From Himantopus leucocephalus (Eukaryota; Chordata; Aves; Charadriiformes; Recurvirostridae), in contig RSEF01000001.1 in NCBI GenBank assembly GCA_003993805.1, positions 209,210,029-209,274,028 on the forward strand: DNA of 64,000 nt, written 5' to 3'. This document shows, piece after piece, positions 55,101 to 61,283 of this stretch. Both the position numbers and the translations under genes were made by a program. The notes under the pieces were generated by a model. The model was not told where the DNA came from and did no database searches. It was given only the letters and a program-made list of their open reading frames with translations. Every line of letters starts with the position of its first letter. Position 1 is the stretch's first letter.

Positions 55101-58100
55101 GAAAAGATGAAGTGTGTGCACACTGGGCTCTTCGCTATTTTTGAAACGTCACAAATATTTTCACATACAGAAGTGTACAAGAAGCAGAGGTTAGTCACAC
55201 CACTACAATTACTTTCTACTGTTTAAAACAATGATTTTAATGGCAATTACCAAATCGATGCAGGTCTTTCACAGCTTCTTATTTCCATAAATTTATTTGA
55301 ATATCTACATTTTAAAGTGAAAATACATTTGACCTATTTTTGAAATTATTTTTATACTATACATTTTAATTAAATGCAAGTTACAAAGGGAAAAGCAGAC
55401 AGCTGCAGCTGATAAAGCAACAATCTAGCTACTCCAGATTTTAGGATCTGGGACAATTCTTAGAGGACTCCATACATAGACACTAAAATCCAGAGGGAAA
55501 TGGCAAAAAATCAAGATGAATTAACAAACTATTTTAACAATATTTAATCTGAAGAAGTTTTCAAATTTTCAACTTTTCTTACTGCTGTCACAAACAAGAT
55601 TTTCCATTATAAAATCAATTTTTGTTTACCTTAGCCTCTGAATTTCTCAGTTCTTGCATCTGTCAATACTAGTTTAACTAAGATATCAGGTTAGGCAACA
55701 TATTCTGAATTATTTCTCAGATAAATATAATCTAGGACCAACACCTTGGAATTAAATGTATTTATAAATGCAGTTCACAACTTCTTCACAGTTCACAAGT
55801 TTAATCCAAAATCTGAGAATTTATATAAGTAAAAGAAAACCTAAAGAAAATTTGTACTTCTCTATCTATCAGAGGTGGATCCGAAAAGCCTTTTAATATC
55901 TTTAAGAGATTGCCACTTGAGCTTTTTATCAGTAAAGCAAATGTTTGTTTTGCAGCTGTGTCATGGCCATTGAGTGGTCTCAGTTCCTCCTGGTCAGTCA
56001 TTTCATCTTACACCTTCTTCCCAATCCTCTAGCTGTCCTCCTCTGTCTCGGCAATACCCCAACCTACGGCAACCCCAAGCTGTGTCAGCACCACCAGAGT
56101 TTTTTTACCTGGTTATTACTGAAAATAAAACAACAGACCGATCTCAAATTGCCCCTTGGGATCTTCTAATTAGTCAAATCTCTCTAACCAGACAATCTCC
56201 CTTATAAACAAAACTCATTGCCCTTTCCCCATTAACCAGTTCCTTGCACAGATCGGGTTTCTTATACTAACCCCCACCTAAACTAAATTAGTACGTCTCA
56301 TGCAGAGTGCTTTAAAGGCCTTGCTGAAATAGAAATAGGTTTGATCTTCTGCATTTCCTTGCCTACAGAATAAGTTATCTTATCAAAAAAAGATATCAGG
56401 AAACTCTGGTAGTAACCCCTTTTGGCAAACTGTGTTGCATTTTAACTCAAAACATTTGGCCATCAATTATGCTGGCCTGGCCTCTATTTCTGCTTCCTTC
56501 CCCCGGCCTCCTCCCTCCATGGTTCAGACTGACATTAAAATATCTCAAAACTAGTGGACGCAAGTACCAAACCTTGAGCAAAAGATGCTGCTTATAATCA
56601 AATACCTTCCACCGTACCTACTAGAGCAAGGTCATTCATTTTTCTCAGTTAAAGGAATATTTGGCCTGACAAGTAGTGCTATAATTTGATTAGATACCAA
56701 GGAAACCAGTTCACAAAATGGGCATTCTGGCATTTCTGACTGATCTTAGAAACCTATCTGAAACTCTGCTTTGACAGCTTTCTGACAGACTTTAAAAAAT
56801 GGGGGGTTTTTTGTTTGTTTTATGCTCCTCAACTTCCAGACAATCCAAATAAAACACAGAGAGCGCGTGCCAGCTCCTGCATGCCTACATCATGTGAGTA
56901 TAGATGTGAACATAGATGCAGGAAAATTAATCCCAGCGGTGAACATGGATTTGTTTCTCAAGTAGAAAGGAATTCACAGCTTCGAATGAATGAATGAATG
57001 AATGAAAGTAAATAATAATAAAAACTAATCCTCCTGGTGAAAATAAATAATTTTATGAAACAGATGGAATTGTAAGGAGGAAACAAAACCTCTCCTTTTA
57101 AGTCTTAAAACCAAAATTGTTTCTGTTGTCTTTGATCTGATTTAAGTTGTACTAAAGGTCAACGAACATTGGAACAAATATTGCTAAATACTGTACTCAA
57201 TGGATAAAAAGAAACATGAAAGTTTGGCCTTGTTGTACATAACACATCACACAATGATCTCACCAAAGTTACCAGCTGGGGACTTGCAAACCACATTTAC
57301 CAAATAAGGCAAAATGCTTCGTGCCTGAAATCCTTTCCCAGTTACCTCACCCGCCTTTTGCTCGCGTTTCTACAATAATCGCAGGGGTCATTTTTTTAAA
57401 CTCAGATGGAGTAAATCAACAGGCTATCCAATGCAAAGCTGGGTTTGTGTAGTCTCTGGAGAGAGCTCAGCTTTATTTAAACTGAGTGTGTACAGAAAAG
57501 GAAGAACTGAAATATGTGCAATAAAAACAGAAGAGCGAGTAGCATAAATCGAGAAGAGCGAGTGATGTAGATTTGTGTATTGCTGGTTTGATTACAAACA
57601 CTAATGTTTTATGGGGAATGTTTCTCAAATTTGTTGGGTACCTTCAGGTTTTTGAAGTGCATGTGAAGAATTGGTCTTTAATGTCATTCTTGTGACGTTC
57701 CAGAGACACTTGAACTTTGCACTCCGGGTTTATGCTGTCCTTGTACTTGAAATATAACTTTGTAACATCAACAGGATATATTTTATCGTCCATATTCTCT
57801 TTGATTTCTGTGATCAAATTTTTTGCCTAAACTTGATATAATTTTGAAGAAAGAGTAAAATATTCTTATTGCCTATATTAAACACAACAATAGGATAGTC
57901 CTACATAGTTCATCACGGTAGCAAAAATGTCGCAAAGTCACATATTATCAAAATAAAATGGTGATTATCATAGTGAAAACTGTCATTAATTTAAACATTT
58001 TCTCATTTCTTTTTCTGCATGTGTGTGGTGGGGTGGTGGTGGGGATTGCTTGTTTTTATCTCCAGATGACTTTTACCTGGTGTTTTAGAAAAGAAAGAAA

Positions 58101-61100
58101 AAAGCCCAGTAAGCACTTTTAAGTGCGCTCTCTCATAATCTTCCCCTCACCAAAATCTGGCAGTAGTACCTGATATCATTTCCTATTATGTATGTTGGTA
58201 ACACAACTATCTAATTTTTTTTTCATCCAAAAAAATTTGGAAACACAGCTTAACATGGTACTAAAATTAGTAATTTCAAAGTCCAATTAGAAGAGAGAGA
58301 ATCCCATGCTCACCATTGCTTATGAAACATGCTCTCCCAACATAAGGCTGATCCCAAAGACCAGCTGCTTGCATCTCTAGCTACTGCTGAAAATGCCAGT
58401 GCAAAAGGCATATACAATTAACCTCATGCTTCTACACTTAATGTCTTAAAATGTCGATCCGTAAGATGTTATGATGCAAATTAAAGTATAAATTCACAGC
58501 TCTAGAAATATATAATACGACACAACTATCAGCTATCCTGTGGAGTCTGCATCATCTCAGCCTGTCTTTGGAGAGGAACACATATCCAGAAACCTTTTAG
58601 TTTCTTTTGAGGGGGGGGAGAGGGATGACAGAGAAACAGAAGCAAGTTTGGGTTTGATATGAATACAATTCTACACACTGTTGTAAGTTAATACTAGGAG
58701 ACAAAACAGCTCAAACCTGGTATTTCGGAGCAAAAAGTAACAGTGGATAAATGGTCCATACAGCTGACATGTTTAGAGAAGACCTTAAATGAAAAGTGAC
58801 ATTCTCAGTGTCCTGTGAAACTTGCTGCTGAAATCCAAGTAACAAGAAAGCGTCTACGTTTTCTGTTAGGCTATCAGTTTAGGTGACCCCAAAGGAATTT
58901 GAAGAGCCAGATCTCCGTTCCAACCTTCATTAACTGCAGATAAATAACTAGTAAGCTCAACTCATCCCATATTGATAAGAGTTCATAGATGCTCAGTGGT
59001 TGAGCCCAGTGAACAGAAGTGGAGGTAAGAGATCTGACCATGCTTCTCTAGTTTACCAACAATGAGCTTCAGAAAGCCCAAATTTCTACTCTGTTTCATA
59101 CTGGTCTCATTATTCCTAGATCACACGTCGCTATTTTGTAATTACTAGAAAAACAGTATTAAATGTACTTAATCTCTCACTTCTTTGTCTTGATTCCATT
59201 TAGTTAAAGGCCAACTGTAATTGCTTCTGCTGATAATAATCAATTGAGAGGCGAATGTCTGTATTGCAATCTGGGTTATGCAGGCAGTCTGAATCTCATT
59301 CTTGAGCTTGACAGTTGAACTCCACCAGCAGTGCAAGAAAAGATGAGTTTATCTGACATTTTATAAAACAATGCACTGGGAGAGCTCTCTATATGGTATC
59401 AGTGTGCCAAGCCAGTATCTGGACTGCCCAAAACACACACAGTGCTGCATAATAAAGTACATTAGACACTGGAATAAGTTAGCCGAGCCAGGCTCTCTCC
59501 TGAACTCATTCAGTACACTGTTGTGCGACCACAGACAAGTCAAAACGATCGCTGTTTCCACAAATTATATAAGATGGGAAAATGCTCATATTTTTTCTGG
59601 AAGGGATATGCAAAAGAAACTGGTTGTTCTGATACACTGAACAGAGAGGACTCAACCTGTCCTGTAGTGTCCTGCCTTTAACATTAAATACTTGCTGATT
59701 CAAAAAATAAAGGAATCATCTTCAATTAGATCATTAAATATGCATTGACATCTACTGAGTGATATTCAAAGGAGACATGAATGTCTTACACAATTCTGCA
59801 GAGAGCCCTGTGAACCACCAGTGGATAATCTCTCTGATGGACCAGGCCAGTCAATAGTACAGCAGCTAAGGCTTTCAAACAGGGCTCTCTGCAGCTACAG
59901 GAATATGAAATGAAATGGTAACACAAAGAACTGAACAATGTTACTAAAACTTACGGAAAACAAAATGTAATTTTGTGCTGGAATTAAATTCTGATTTGTG
60001 CAGCCTGGTAAATAAAATCCCAGCCCTGCATCTCACAGCAGCATAGGGGTGGGACAAGAGAAGAATGCAGTTGTACACAAAAACATATCAAGTAAGAGGG
60101 TAAAGAACATCCATTTCAGAGAAATCTGACCTCAAGTTCACAGTAAAAATTCTTCTCAAACATTTACTTAGTTCCTGTGCGGAAGCAGTCTCATCTGTTT
60201 GCTACATATTCACAATAGCAGTACAAAAAGTATAAACCTTTGGTCTCTCTTTCCAATAGCTCTGTTCTTCTGAGGTTGTTTGAGTACAGCACAAGCGCAA
60301 CCTCAGCGGCAACATCAAAGAGAGCTTTTTTTCACAACCGTTTAACCTTACAAATGGAAAATTTCCCAGAAAATTTTATGAGTGCTAACGCAAGATGCAA
60401 AATACTTCAGAACTAGCATATTTATGCAGACAGAAGGAACTGTTACTAACCATACACCTAATTGACTACCACAGCCTTTATGCATCTCTAAGATTGTGAT
60501 CAAAGCAGTCACTGATAACCACTTAAGACTCCAGGATCAGACTGAAAATAGCTCTTCTAGACTAACAGTTCATTCTGACATCTTTTTCCCCAATACATCT
60601 GATTTCCTGGGCTGACTACTGAACCCTGGTATAGAGAAACAGTGCAGGTTGTCTAACACAGATGTAACACTTAACACTAAAGAACTGGCTTAAACCACCA
60701 ACTGGAGCACTTCCACCACAGGAAAATCTCTGGGCAATATGAGGATGAATACTTTGGCAAAATGAATATGAATCCCTGCACTGCATCCGCTGTGTAAAGT
60801 GGAGAGGGAAAGCAGAGACAGAAAGAGAGCATGCCTAAAGCGCACTGACTTCTTCTGGTCTTTATACAACAGCCGCTTGAGGGCCACTGTACCCATAGCA
60901 GCTATTTAAACGGTCTGTGTGGTTCTGGGTTAATCCAAGATGCAACGTAACGTAAATGCAGACATCAGAAGATGAACACAACTCCAGATGGTAAGACTAC
61001 CCAACAGTAGCAAAAGCATATAATAGCCTTTAAACTCCATTTCTAAATCATCTCCTTCTCTAAAGCAAAGAATTCAGTAGAATTTACTAACACATTAATG

Positions 61101-61283
61101 AGGATGGCATCAAGTATGTTTGAATACAAAATGCCTGTTTTCAGTCCAGCCTTCAAAACACACTGATAAACTCAAATAAACATGAAATGAAAAATTTCCA
61201 CAGCCACTTACTTTTGCTGCTCCTATTTGCTCTTTACGAAACTTCTCCAGCGGTGCTATTAGCACATCATTAGCATTCTGGAT
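4111..61283 (-). CDS. ARHGAP42: ARHGAP42 (GRAF3) partial gene, 17 coding exons
   Basis: Whole-gene entry for the exons listed separately. Joined in minus-strand order they encode a GRAF-family Rho GTPase-activating protein: end of a BAR membrane-curvature domain, PH domain, RhoGAP domain and a Ser/Pro/Arg-rich linker. The family stimulates GTP hydrolysis by RhoA/Cdc42 at membranes and actin structures; GRAF3 is known as a smooth-muscle RhoA regulator linked to blood pressure. Assignment to ARHGAP42 rather than ARHGAP26 or ARHGAP10 rests on paralog-specific stretches: [15 protein letters not shown] in the BAR part, [13 protein letters not shown] after the PH domain, and [14 protein letters not shown] in the linker. 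All phases agree except between the exons at 38420-38530 and 31913-32013, where exons are missing. No in-frame stop or frameshift is seen, so the gene looks functional. The first ~4 exons and the SH3 exons lie outside the window. Confidence 0.97.
4174..5406 (-). other. ARHGAP42 intron
   Basis: Intron of about 1.2 kb between the two pre-SH3 linker exons. Apart from poly-T and C/A homopolymer stretches near 4835-4950 and the duplicated segment around the N at 5017, I see nothing in it. Confidence 0.85.
4962..5080. repeat. Diverged direct repeat around a single N (5017)
   Basis: Two ~55-63 bp segments flank an N at 5017. Both run from tttggactt-cacaaat to gacataacagcac-gacagtaagtag. They differ at several bases and by an indel, more than at the other single-N joins, so this may be a real tandem repeat or two alleles laid end to end. 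A similar core (atagcatagacagaaagtagtgttt) occurs at about 16037-16061. Confidence 0.65.
5407..5563 (-). CDS. ARHGAP42: ARHGAP42 exon: linker before SH3, part 1
   Basis: 157 bp: GT completes Gly, then 51 codons starting [20 protein letters not shown], through [20 protein letters not shown], to RPGS, then GT of Val. The second block is almost identical to mammals and is the best-conserved linker motif; PPNPDLPPK resembles an SH3-binding proline motif (inference). The donor is ambiguous by eye (GTGTAAGT), but using GT|GTAAGT gives the right phase for the next exon. Acceptor ...TTCTTTAG. Confidence 0.95.
5564..7732 (-). other. ARHGAP42 intron
   Basis: Intron of about 2.2 kb with one old CR1 fragment near its 3' end (5881-6020). 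Otherwise unremarkable AT-rich sequence. Confidence 0.85.
5881..6020 (-). mobile_element. Old CR1 LINE fragment
   Basis: Plus-strand text ttggaagggatcttgggaag, then tcatctagtccaaattcctgctcaaagcagc, matches the reverse complement of the CR1 3' region (typical form TTGGAAGGGACCTCTGGAAG...TCCAACC.CCTGCTCAAAGCAG). It is degenerate at both ends; the upper limit is approximate. Confidence 0.65.
7733..8113 (-). CDS. ARHGAP42: ARHGAP42 exon: large Ser/Pro-rich linker
   Basis: 381 bp, the largest coding exon seen: GT completes Ser, then 126 codons starting [20 protein letters not shown] and ending [10 protein letters not shown], then G. It is disordered, rich in Ser, Thr and Pro, with many possible phosphorylation sites. 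[18 protein letters not shown] and [11 protein letters not shown] are shared with mammals, while the part after it ([18 protein letters not shown]) is more divergent. Acceptor TCCCTAG, donor G|GTAATT. A suspect duplication starts only about 50 bp upstream in the intron (8162-8419). Confidence 0.97.
8162..8419. repeat. Tandem duplication joined by a single N (8293)
   Basis: Copy A (8162-8290, 129 bp) and copy B (8294-8419, 126 bp) run from tttctaatcatgcgcatttc to ttactctaagtttcac. They differ by about two substitutions (gcacc/gtacc, attcatt/attaatt) and a 3-bp indel, with an N between them. Near-identity at allelic level and the N suggest two overlapping contigs or haplotypes placed end to end rather than a biological duplication. 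Confidence 0.9.
8975..9075 (+). mobile_element. Possible ancient CR1 remnant
   Basis: aaatttgctgatgatataca and the following tgggaacactcatcagaactgagcaaggact recall the CR1 ORF2 segment coding FADDTKLG (typical AAGTTTGCTGATGACACCAAGCTGGG). The match is short and degraded; it could be coincidence. Confidence 0.35.
11013..11157 (-). CDS. ARHGAP42: ARHGAP42 exon: basic Pro/Arg-rich linker
   Basis: 145 bp: 48 codons starting [20 protein letters not shown], then an Arg/Ser-rich run and ending [10 protein letters not shown], plus A. It follows the RhoGAP domain and opens the disordered linker. [18 protein letters not shown] is nearly unchanged from the mammalian protein I recall, unusual for a linker and suggesting a binding or phosphorylation site (inference). 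Acceptor ...TTTCAATCATGCAG, donor GTAAGT (11007-11012). Confidence 0.96.
11158..13901 (-). other. ARHGAP42 intron
   Basis: Intron of about 2.7 kb. An AT-rich imperfect repeat (11382-11441) lies near the start. Several modest open frames on both strands (for example 13041-13265, plus, 74 codons; 11789-12202, minus, 137 codons) have no recognisable domain. Confidence 0.8.
11382..11441. repeat. AT-rich imperfect tandem repeat
   Basis: Units related to atactaatataaaatataaatat occur about 2.5 times (atactaatataaaatataaatat, atttatataaaatataaatat, atactaatataaaaat). Pure A/T apart from a few C. Confidence 0.85.
13902..14061 (-). CDS. ARHGAP42: ARHGAP42 exon: end of RhoGAP domain
   Basis: 160 bp: G completes Lys, then 53 codons starting [20 protein letters not shown] and ending LIEHYEK, phase 0. 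It holds the RhoGAP signature N-L-x-x-V-x-x-L-x-x-x-x-GPTL(M)R; the Asn of SNLGVIFGP stabilises the arginine finger in this fold. Its mammalian counterpart is nearly identical. Acceptor ...CATTTAAAG, donor GTAGAA. The 4.7 kb intron upstream is the longest inside the RhoGAP part. Confidence 0.97.
14062..18803 (-). other. ARHGAP42 intron
   Basis: Intron of about 4.7 kb within the RhoGAP coding part. An (AT)n run sits at about 17370-17386. A short segment near 16037 resembles the repeat core at 5060. Nothing else stands out. Confidence 0.85.
17370..17386. repeat. (AT)n dinucleotide run
   Basis: catatatatatatatatttc, about eight AT units. A simple repeat without further context. Confidence 0.85.
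18804..18909 (-). CDS. ARHGAP42: ARHGAP42 exon: RhoGAP domain, part 5
   Basis: 106 bp: AG completes Lys, then 34 codons starting [20 protein letters not shown] and ending ILIKHLV, then AA. It is the helical segment with [18 protein letters not shown], conserved in the GRAF family. The donor is GTAATC, slightly off consensus; the acceptor is ...TTTAATAG. Confidence 0.96.
18910..19635 (-). other. ARHGAP42 intron
   Basis: Intron of about 0.7 kb; nothing found besides splice signals. Confidence 0.9.
19636..19694 (-). CDS. ARHGAP42: ARHGAP42 exon: RhoGAP domain, part 4
   Basis: 59 bp: G completes Arg, 19 codons [19 protein letters not shown], then A. It completes the LR.L.EPLM signature found in nearly all RhoGAP domains. 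Donor GTAAGT (19630-19635), acceptor ...TACAACCAG. There are small substitutions from the mammalian form I recall (Ser for Ala before EPLM, Phe for Tyr after T). Confidence 0.96.
19695..20933 (-). other. ARHGAP42 intron
   Basis: Intron of about 1.2 kb; several small open frames on both strands without recognisable content. Confidence 0.9.
20934..21018 (-). CDS. ARHGAP42: ARHGAP42 exon: RhoGAP domain, part 3
   Basis: 85 bp: CC completes Ser, 27 codons starting [20 protein letters not shown] and ending SGLKNYL, then AG of an Arg codon. It carries the conserved [11 protein letters not shown] helix of the RhoGAP domain, whose Lys and Arg help bind the GTPase. The acidic [11 protein letters not shown] loop is of the ARHGAP42 type. 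Donor GTAAGT, acceptor ...CTACCAG. Confidence 0.96.
21019..21702 (-). other. ARHGAP42 intron
   Basis: Intron of about 0.7 kb; nothing found besides splice signals. Confidence 0.9.
21703..21777 (-). CDS. ARHGAP42: ARHGAP42 exon: RhoGAP catalytic arginine finger
   Basis: 75 bp: GG completes Gly, then 24 codons [20 protein letters not shown] plus NTIF, then T. The Arg of GLYRIGG is the arginine finger that is inserted into the GTPase active site in RhoGAP catalysis; in the paralog GRAF1 it is Arg412. Its presence supports an active GAP. Donor consensus GTAAGT (21697-21702), acceptor ...AATGTAG. Confidence 0.97.
21778..23416 (-). other. ARHGAP42 intron
   Basis: Intron of about 1.6 kb. Short C-rich runs near 22490 and 22610-22630; otherwise nothing recognised. 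Confidence 0.9.
23417..23479 (-). CDS. ARHGAP42: ARHGAP42 exon: start of RhoGAP domain
   Basis: 63 bp: TG completes the Met codon, then 20 codons [20 protein letters not shown] and the first G of a Gly codon. It is the first helix of the RhoGAP fold (FVRKCI..VETRG is shared by the GRAF family). The acceptor is ...TTTTTATAG. The donor AGAG|GTGTGT is weaker than consensus. His replaces the Gln I recall at the IQAVE position in mammals. Confidence 0.95.
23480..24695 (-). other. ARHGAP42 intron
   Basis: Intron of about 1.2 kb, very AT-rich around 24170-24300 (tatatttaaattatttttatg and similar), with short (GT)n and (CA)n runs at about 24301-24310 and 24617-24627. Confidence 0.85.
24696..24735 (-). 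CDS. ARHGAP42: ARHGAP42 exon: 40-bp PH-RhoGAP linker
   Basis: Only 40 bp: 13 codons, [13 protein letters not shown], plus the A of the next Met codon. Acceptor with an A-rich then TTTTTTTTTTACAG tract (24736 onward on the plus strand reads ctgtaaaaaaaaaa), donor GTAAGC. The sequence is specific to ARHGAP42 within the family and links the PH and RhoGAP domains. It is too short for most open-reading-frame searches and was found by continuity of phase. Confidence 0.94.
24736..25761 (-). other. ARHGAP42 intron
   Basis: Intron of about 1.0 kb. A mildly GC-rich stretch at about 24820-25080 contains an 83-codon plus-strand open frame with no recognisable domain. Confidence 0.85.
25762..25840 (-). 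CDS. ARHGAP42: ARHGAP42 exon: PH domain C-terminal helix
   Basis: 79 bp: one base completing AGA (Arg), then 26 codons starting [20 protein letters not shown] and ending MDGKEP. It contains the C-terminal PH helix with the near-invariant Trp (KLWLEAM). Acceptor TTTTTGACAG, donor GTAAGG. It ends in phase 0. Confidence 0.96.
25841..29657 (-). other. ARHGAP42 intron
   Basis: Intron of about 3.8 kb between two PH exons. A 12-base C run lies at 26915-26926; several A/T homopolymers. No transposon or gene recognised. Confidence 0.85.
26915..26926. repeat. Poly-C (poly-G in the transcript) run
   Basis: Twelve consecutive C on the plus strand, hence G12 in the ARHGAP42 pre-mRNA. Length is likely variable or error-prone. 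Confidence 0.85.
29658..29767 (-). CDS. ARHGAP42: ARHGAP42 exon: PH domain, part 2
   Basis: 110 bp: 36 codons starting [20 protein letters not shown] and ending CFDIEVFE, plus AG as the first two bases of an Arg codon. It holds the PH-domain core with [20 protein letters not shown], highly conserved among GRAF paralogs. The NGLVTSSPE insertion is typical of ARHGAP42. The donor reads AG|GTTTGA, which departs from consensus at several intronic positions; phase with the next exon is nevertheless exact. Confidence 0.95.
30140..31678 (+). mobile_element. CR1 LINE, older copy, interrupted
   Basis: A 5'-truncated CR1 in plus orientation, antisense to ARHGAP42. The ORF2 reverse-transcriptase region is recognisable (gcaaatgtcactcctgtctt then caagaagagcaagga; gggaactacaggccagtc; agtcagcatggatttaatga; caggcttttgacac). 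The later ORF2/3' part is also typical (agaaaaggacctgtgggtcc; tgaggagaggctgagagagc; catccttggagatatct). It ends in the CR1 terminal attctgtg at about 31668-31675. Reading frames are broken, so it is dead. It is split by a second CR1 at about 30254-30519. Confidence 0.92.
30254..30519 (-). mobile_element. CR1 LINE 3' end, younger nested copy
   Basis: About 265 bp of CR1 3' end in minus orientation. On the plus strand it starts tagaatcacagaatcattta, the reverse complement of the (ATTCTRTG)n terminal repeat, and continues ggttggaaaagacctttaag. On the minus strand it encodes the ORF2 C-terminus [20 protein letters not shown] and later [20 protein letters not shown] within an open frame at 30338-30670. 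It interrupts the older CR1 exactly between ...aaggagaagga and ggggaactacaggcc, so it inserted later. It is 5'-truncated, as is usual for CR1. Confidence 0.92.
31913..32013 (-). CDS. ARHGAP42: ARHGAP42 exon: PH domain, part 1
   Basis: 101 bp. The first two bases (GA) complete an Arg codon begun in an unseen exon; 33 whole codons follow, beginning [20 protein letters not shown] and ending SGGKV. These are early beta strands of the PH domain, which in GRAF proteins supports phosphoinositide and membrane contact. Acceptor ...TCTAG, donor GTGAGT (31907-31912). Family members vary most near the end of this exon (here [11 protein letters not shown]). It follows the CR1 insertion in the next intron by only about 240 bp. 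Confidence 0.96.
32974..32995. repeat. (CA)n-(TA)n run
   Basis: acacacacacacacatatatata; a compound dinucleotide repeat. Confidence 0.85.
35168..35267. other. Assembly gap (100 N)
   Basis: A run of exactly 100 N, the conventional placeholder for a gap of unknown size. It sits in the 6.4 kb interval between the BAR exon at 38420-38530 and the PH exon at 31913-32013, where about 79 residues of coding sequence (end of BAR, start of PH) are expected and not seen. The left flank (about 34985-35167) is distinctly more GC-rich than the surrounding intron, which may have caused the gap. The missing exons most probably lie inside it. Confidence 0.95.
35383..35485. repeat. Exact 51-bp duplication joined by a single N (35434)
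   Basis: 35383-35433 and 35435-35485 are identical 51-bp segments (actttgctttgttgttta ... cactaatttg), separated by one N and 115 bp from the 100-N gap. Perfect identity with an intervening N points to contig ends that overlap but were not merged. Confidence 0.93.
35714..35834. repeat. ~60-bp duplication joined by a single N (35774)
   Basis: Two ~60-bp segments (a-gagtcattagc-ttt ... caggaaggaaca) flank an N at 35774 and differ at about four bases. Probable allelic or error-containing contig overlap. Confidence 0.88.
38420..38530 (-). CDS. ARHGAP42: ARHGAP42 exon: BAR domain, part 3
   Basis: 111 bp, 37 codons, phase 0 at both ends. It begins [20 protein letters not shown] and ends [10 protein letters not shown]. 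Acceptor TGTCTTTTAG, donor GTAAGT. In all GRAF proteins the next residues are the LLSFLQG/LFTFYH segment of the BAR domain. No sequence for that segment follows in the window. The next exon found (31913-32013) starts with two bases that must complete a split codon, so this exon cannot splice directly to it in frame. Confidence 0.96.
38531..43023 (-). other. ARHGAP42 intron
   Basis: Intron of about 4.5 kb. A CpG-containing, GC-richer patch lies at about 41260-41450 and a (TTTA)n-like run at 41852-41879. No exon or transposon is recognised. Confidence 0.85.
41852..41879. repeat. (TTTA)n/(TTTTA)n run
   Basis: aatattttatttattttattttatttc; a simple AT-rich repeat. Confidence 0.8.
43024..43125 (-). 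CDS. ARHGAP42: ARHGAP42 exon: BAR domain, part 2
   Basis: 102 bp, 34 codons, phase 0 at both ends. It begins [20 protein letters not shown] and ends KKKESHLQD. The strong acceptor TTTTATTTTTCAG and donor GTAAGC fix the limits. It continues the charged helical BAR sequence. The final Asp replaces the Glu I recall in the mammalian protein, a conservative change. The exon lies 18 kb downstream of the previous one. Confidence 0.96.
52495..52600. promoter_or_regulatory. CpG-rich patch with CCAAT box and CRE-like site
   Basis: Within AT-rich intron, about 100 bp hold a CCAAT-box match (ccaaccaatcagc, 52496-52508), a CRE-like tgacgtgg on the minus strand (plus: ccacgtcatcg, about 52571-52581) and roughly nine CpGs. 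NF-Y plus CREB/ATF sites in a CpG patch are typical of promoters and enhancers. Whether it acts, and in which direction, cannot be told from sequence. Confidence 0.35.
52926..53060. repeat. 67-bp duplication joined by a single N (52993)
   Basis: 52926-52992 and 52994-53060 (ccacaggaacaactggttca ... aagctggtt) differ at only one base (atagtaaagc/atagtgaagc), with an N between them. Same artefact pattern as at 8293 and 35434. Confidence 0.92.
54021..54050. repeat. Poly-T/poly-A palindrome
   Basis: cTTTTTTTTTaatttAAAAAAAAAAAAAAA: nine T, then aattt, then about fifteen A; self-complementary and able to form a hairpin. Confidence 0.85.
56984..57006. repeat. (GAAT)n microsatellite
   Basis: gaatgaatgaatgaatgaatgaa, nearly six tetranucleotide units. 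Confidence 0.9.
61212..61283 (-). CDS. ARHGAP42: ARHGAP42 exon: BAR domain, part 1
   Basis: 72 bp, 24 codons, phase 0 at both ends, encoding [19 protein letters not shown] followed by IGAAK. This is about residues 105-128 of the family protein, in a long helix of the BAR domain, the crescent-shaped dimer that binds curved membrane. The acceptor reads ...CTTTGCAG and the donor is consensus GTAAGT (acttac on the plus strand, 61206-61211). The IQNAND opening separates ARHGAP42 from ARHGAP26, which has IENASE at this place. The preceding exons are not found between here and the right edge. Confidence 0.96.

Larger units (their letters stand above)
43126..61211 (-). other. ARHGAP42 long intron (18 kb)
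   Basis: The longest intron here, between the first two BAR exons seen. It contains a patch with several open frames at 45165-46350, a CpG-rich CCAAT/CRE-bearing patch at 52490-52620, a single-N duplication at 52993, a poly-T/poly-A palindrome at 54021-54050, a (GAAT)n run at 56984-57006 and a G-rich stretch at 58022-58044. Otherwise plain AT-rich intron without recognisable transposons. Confidence 0.85.
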
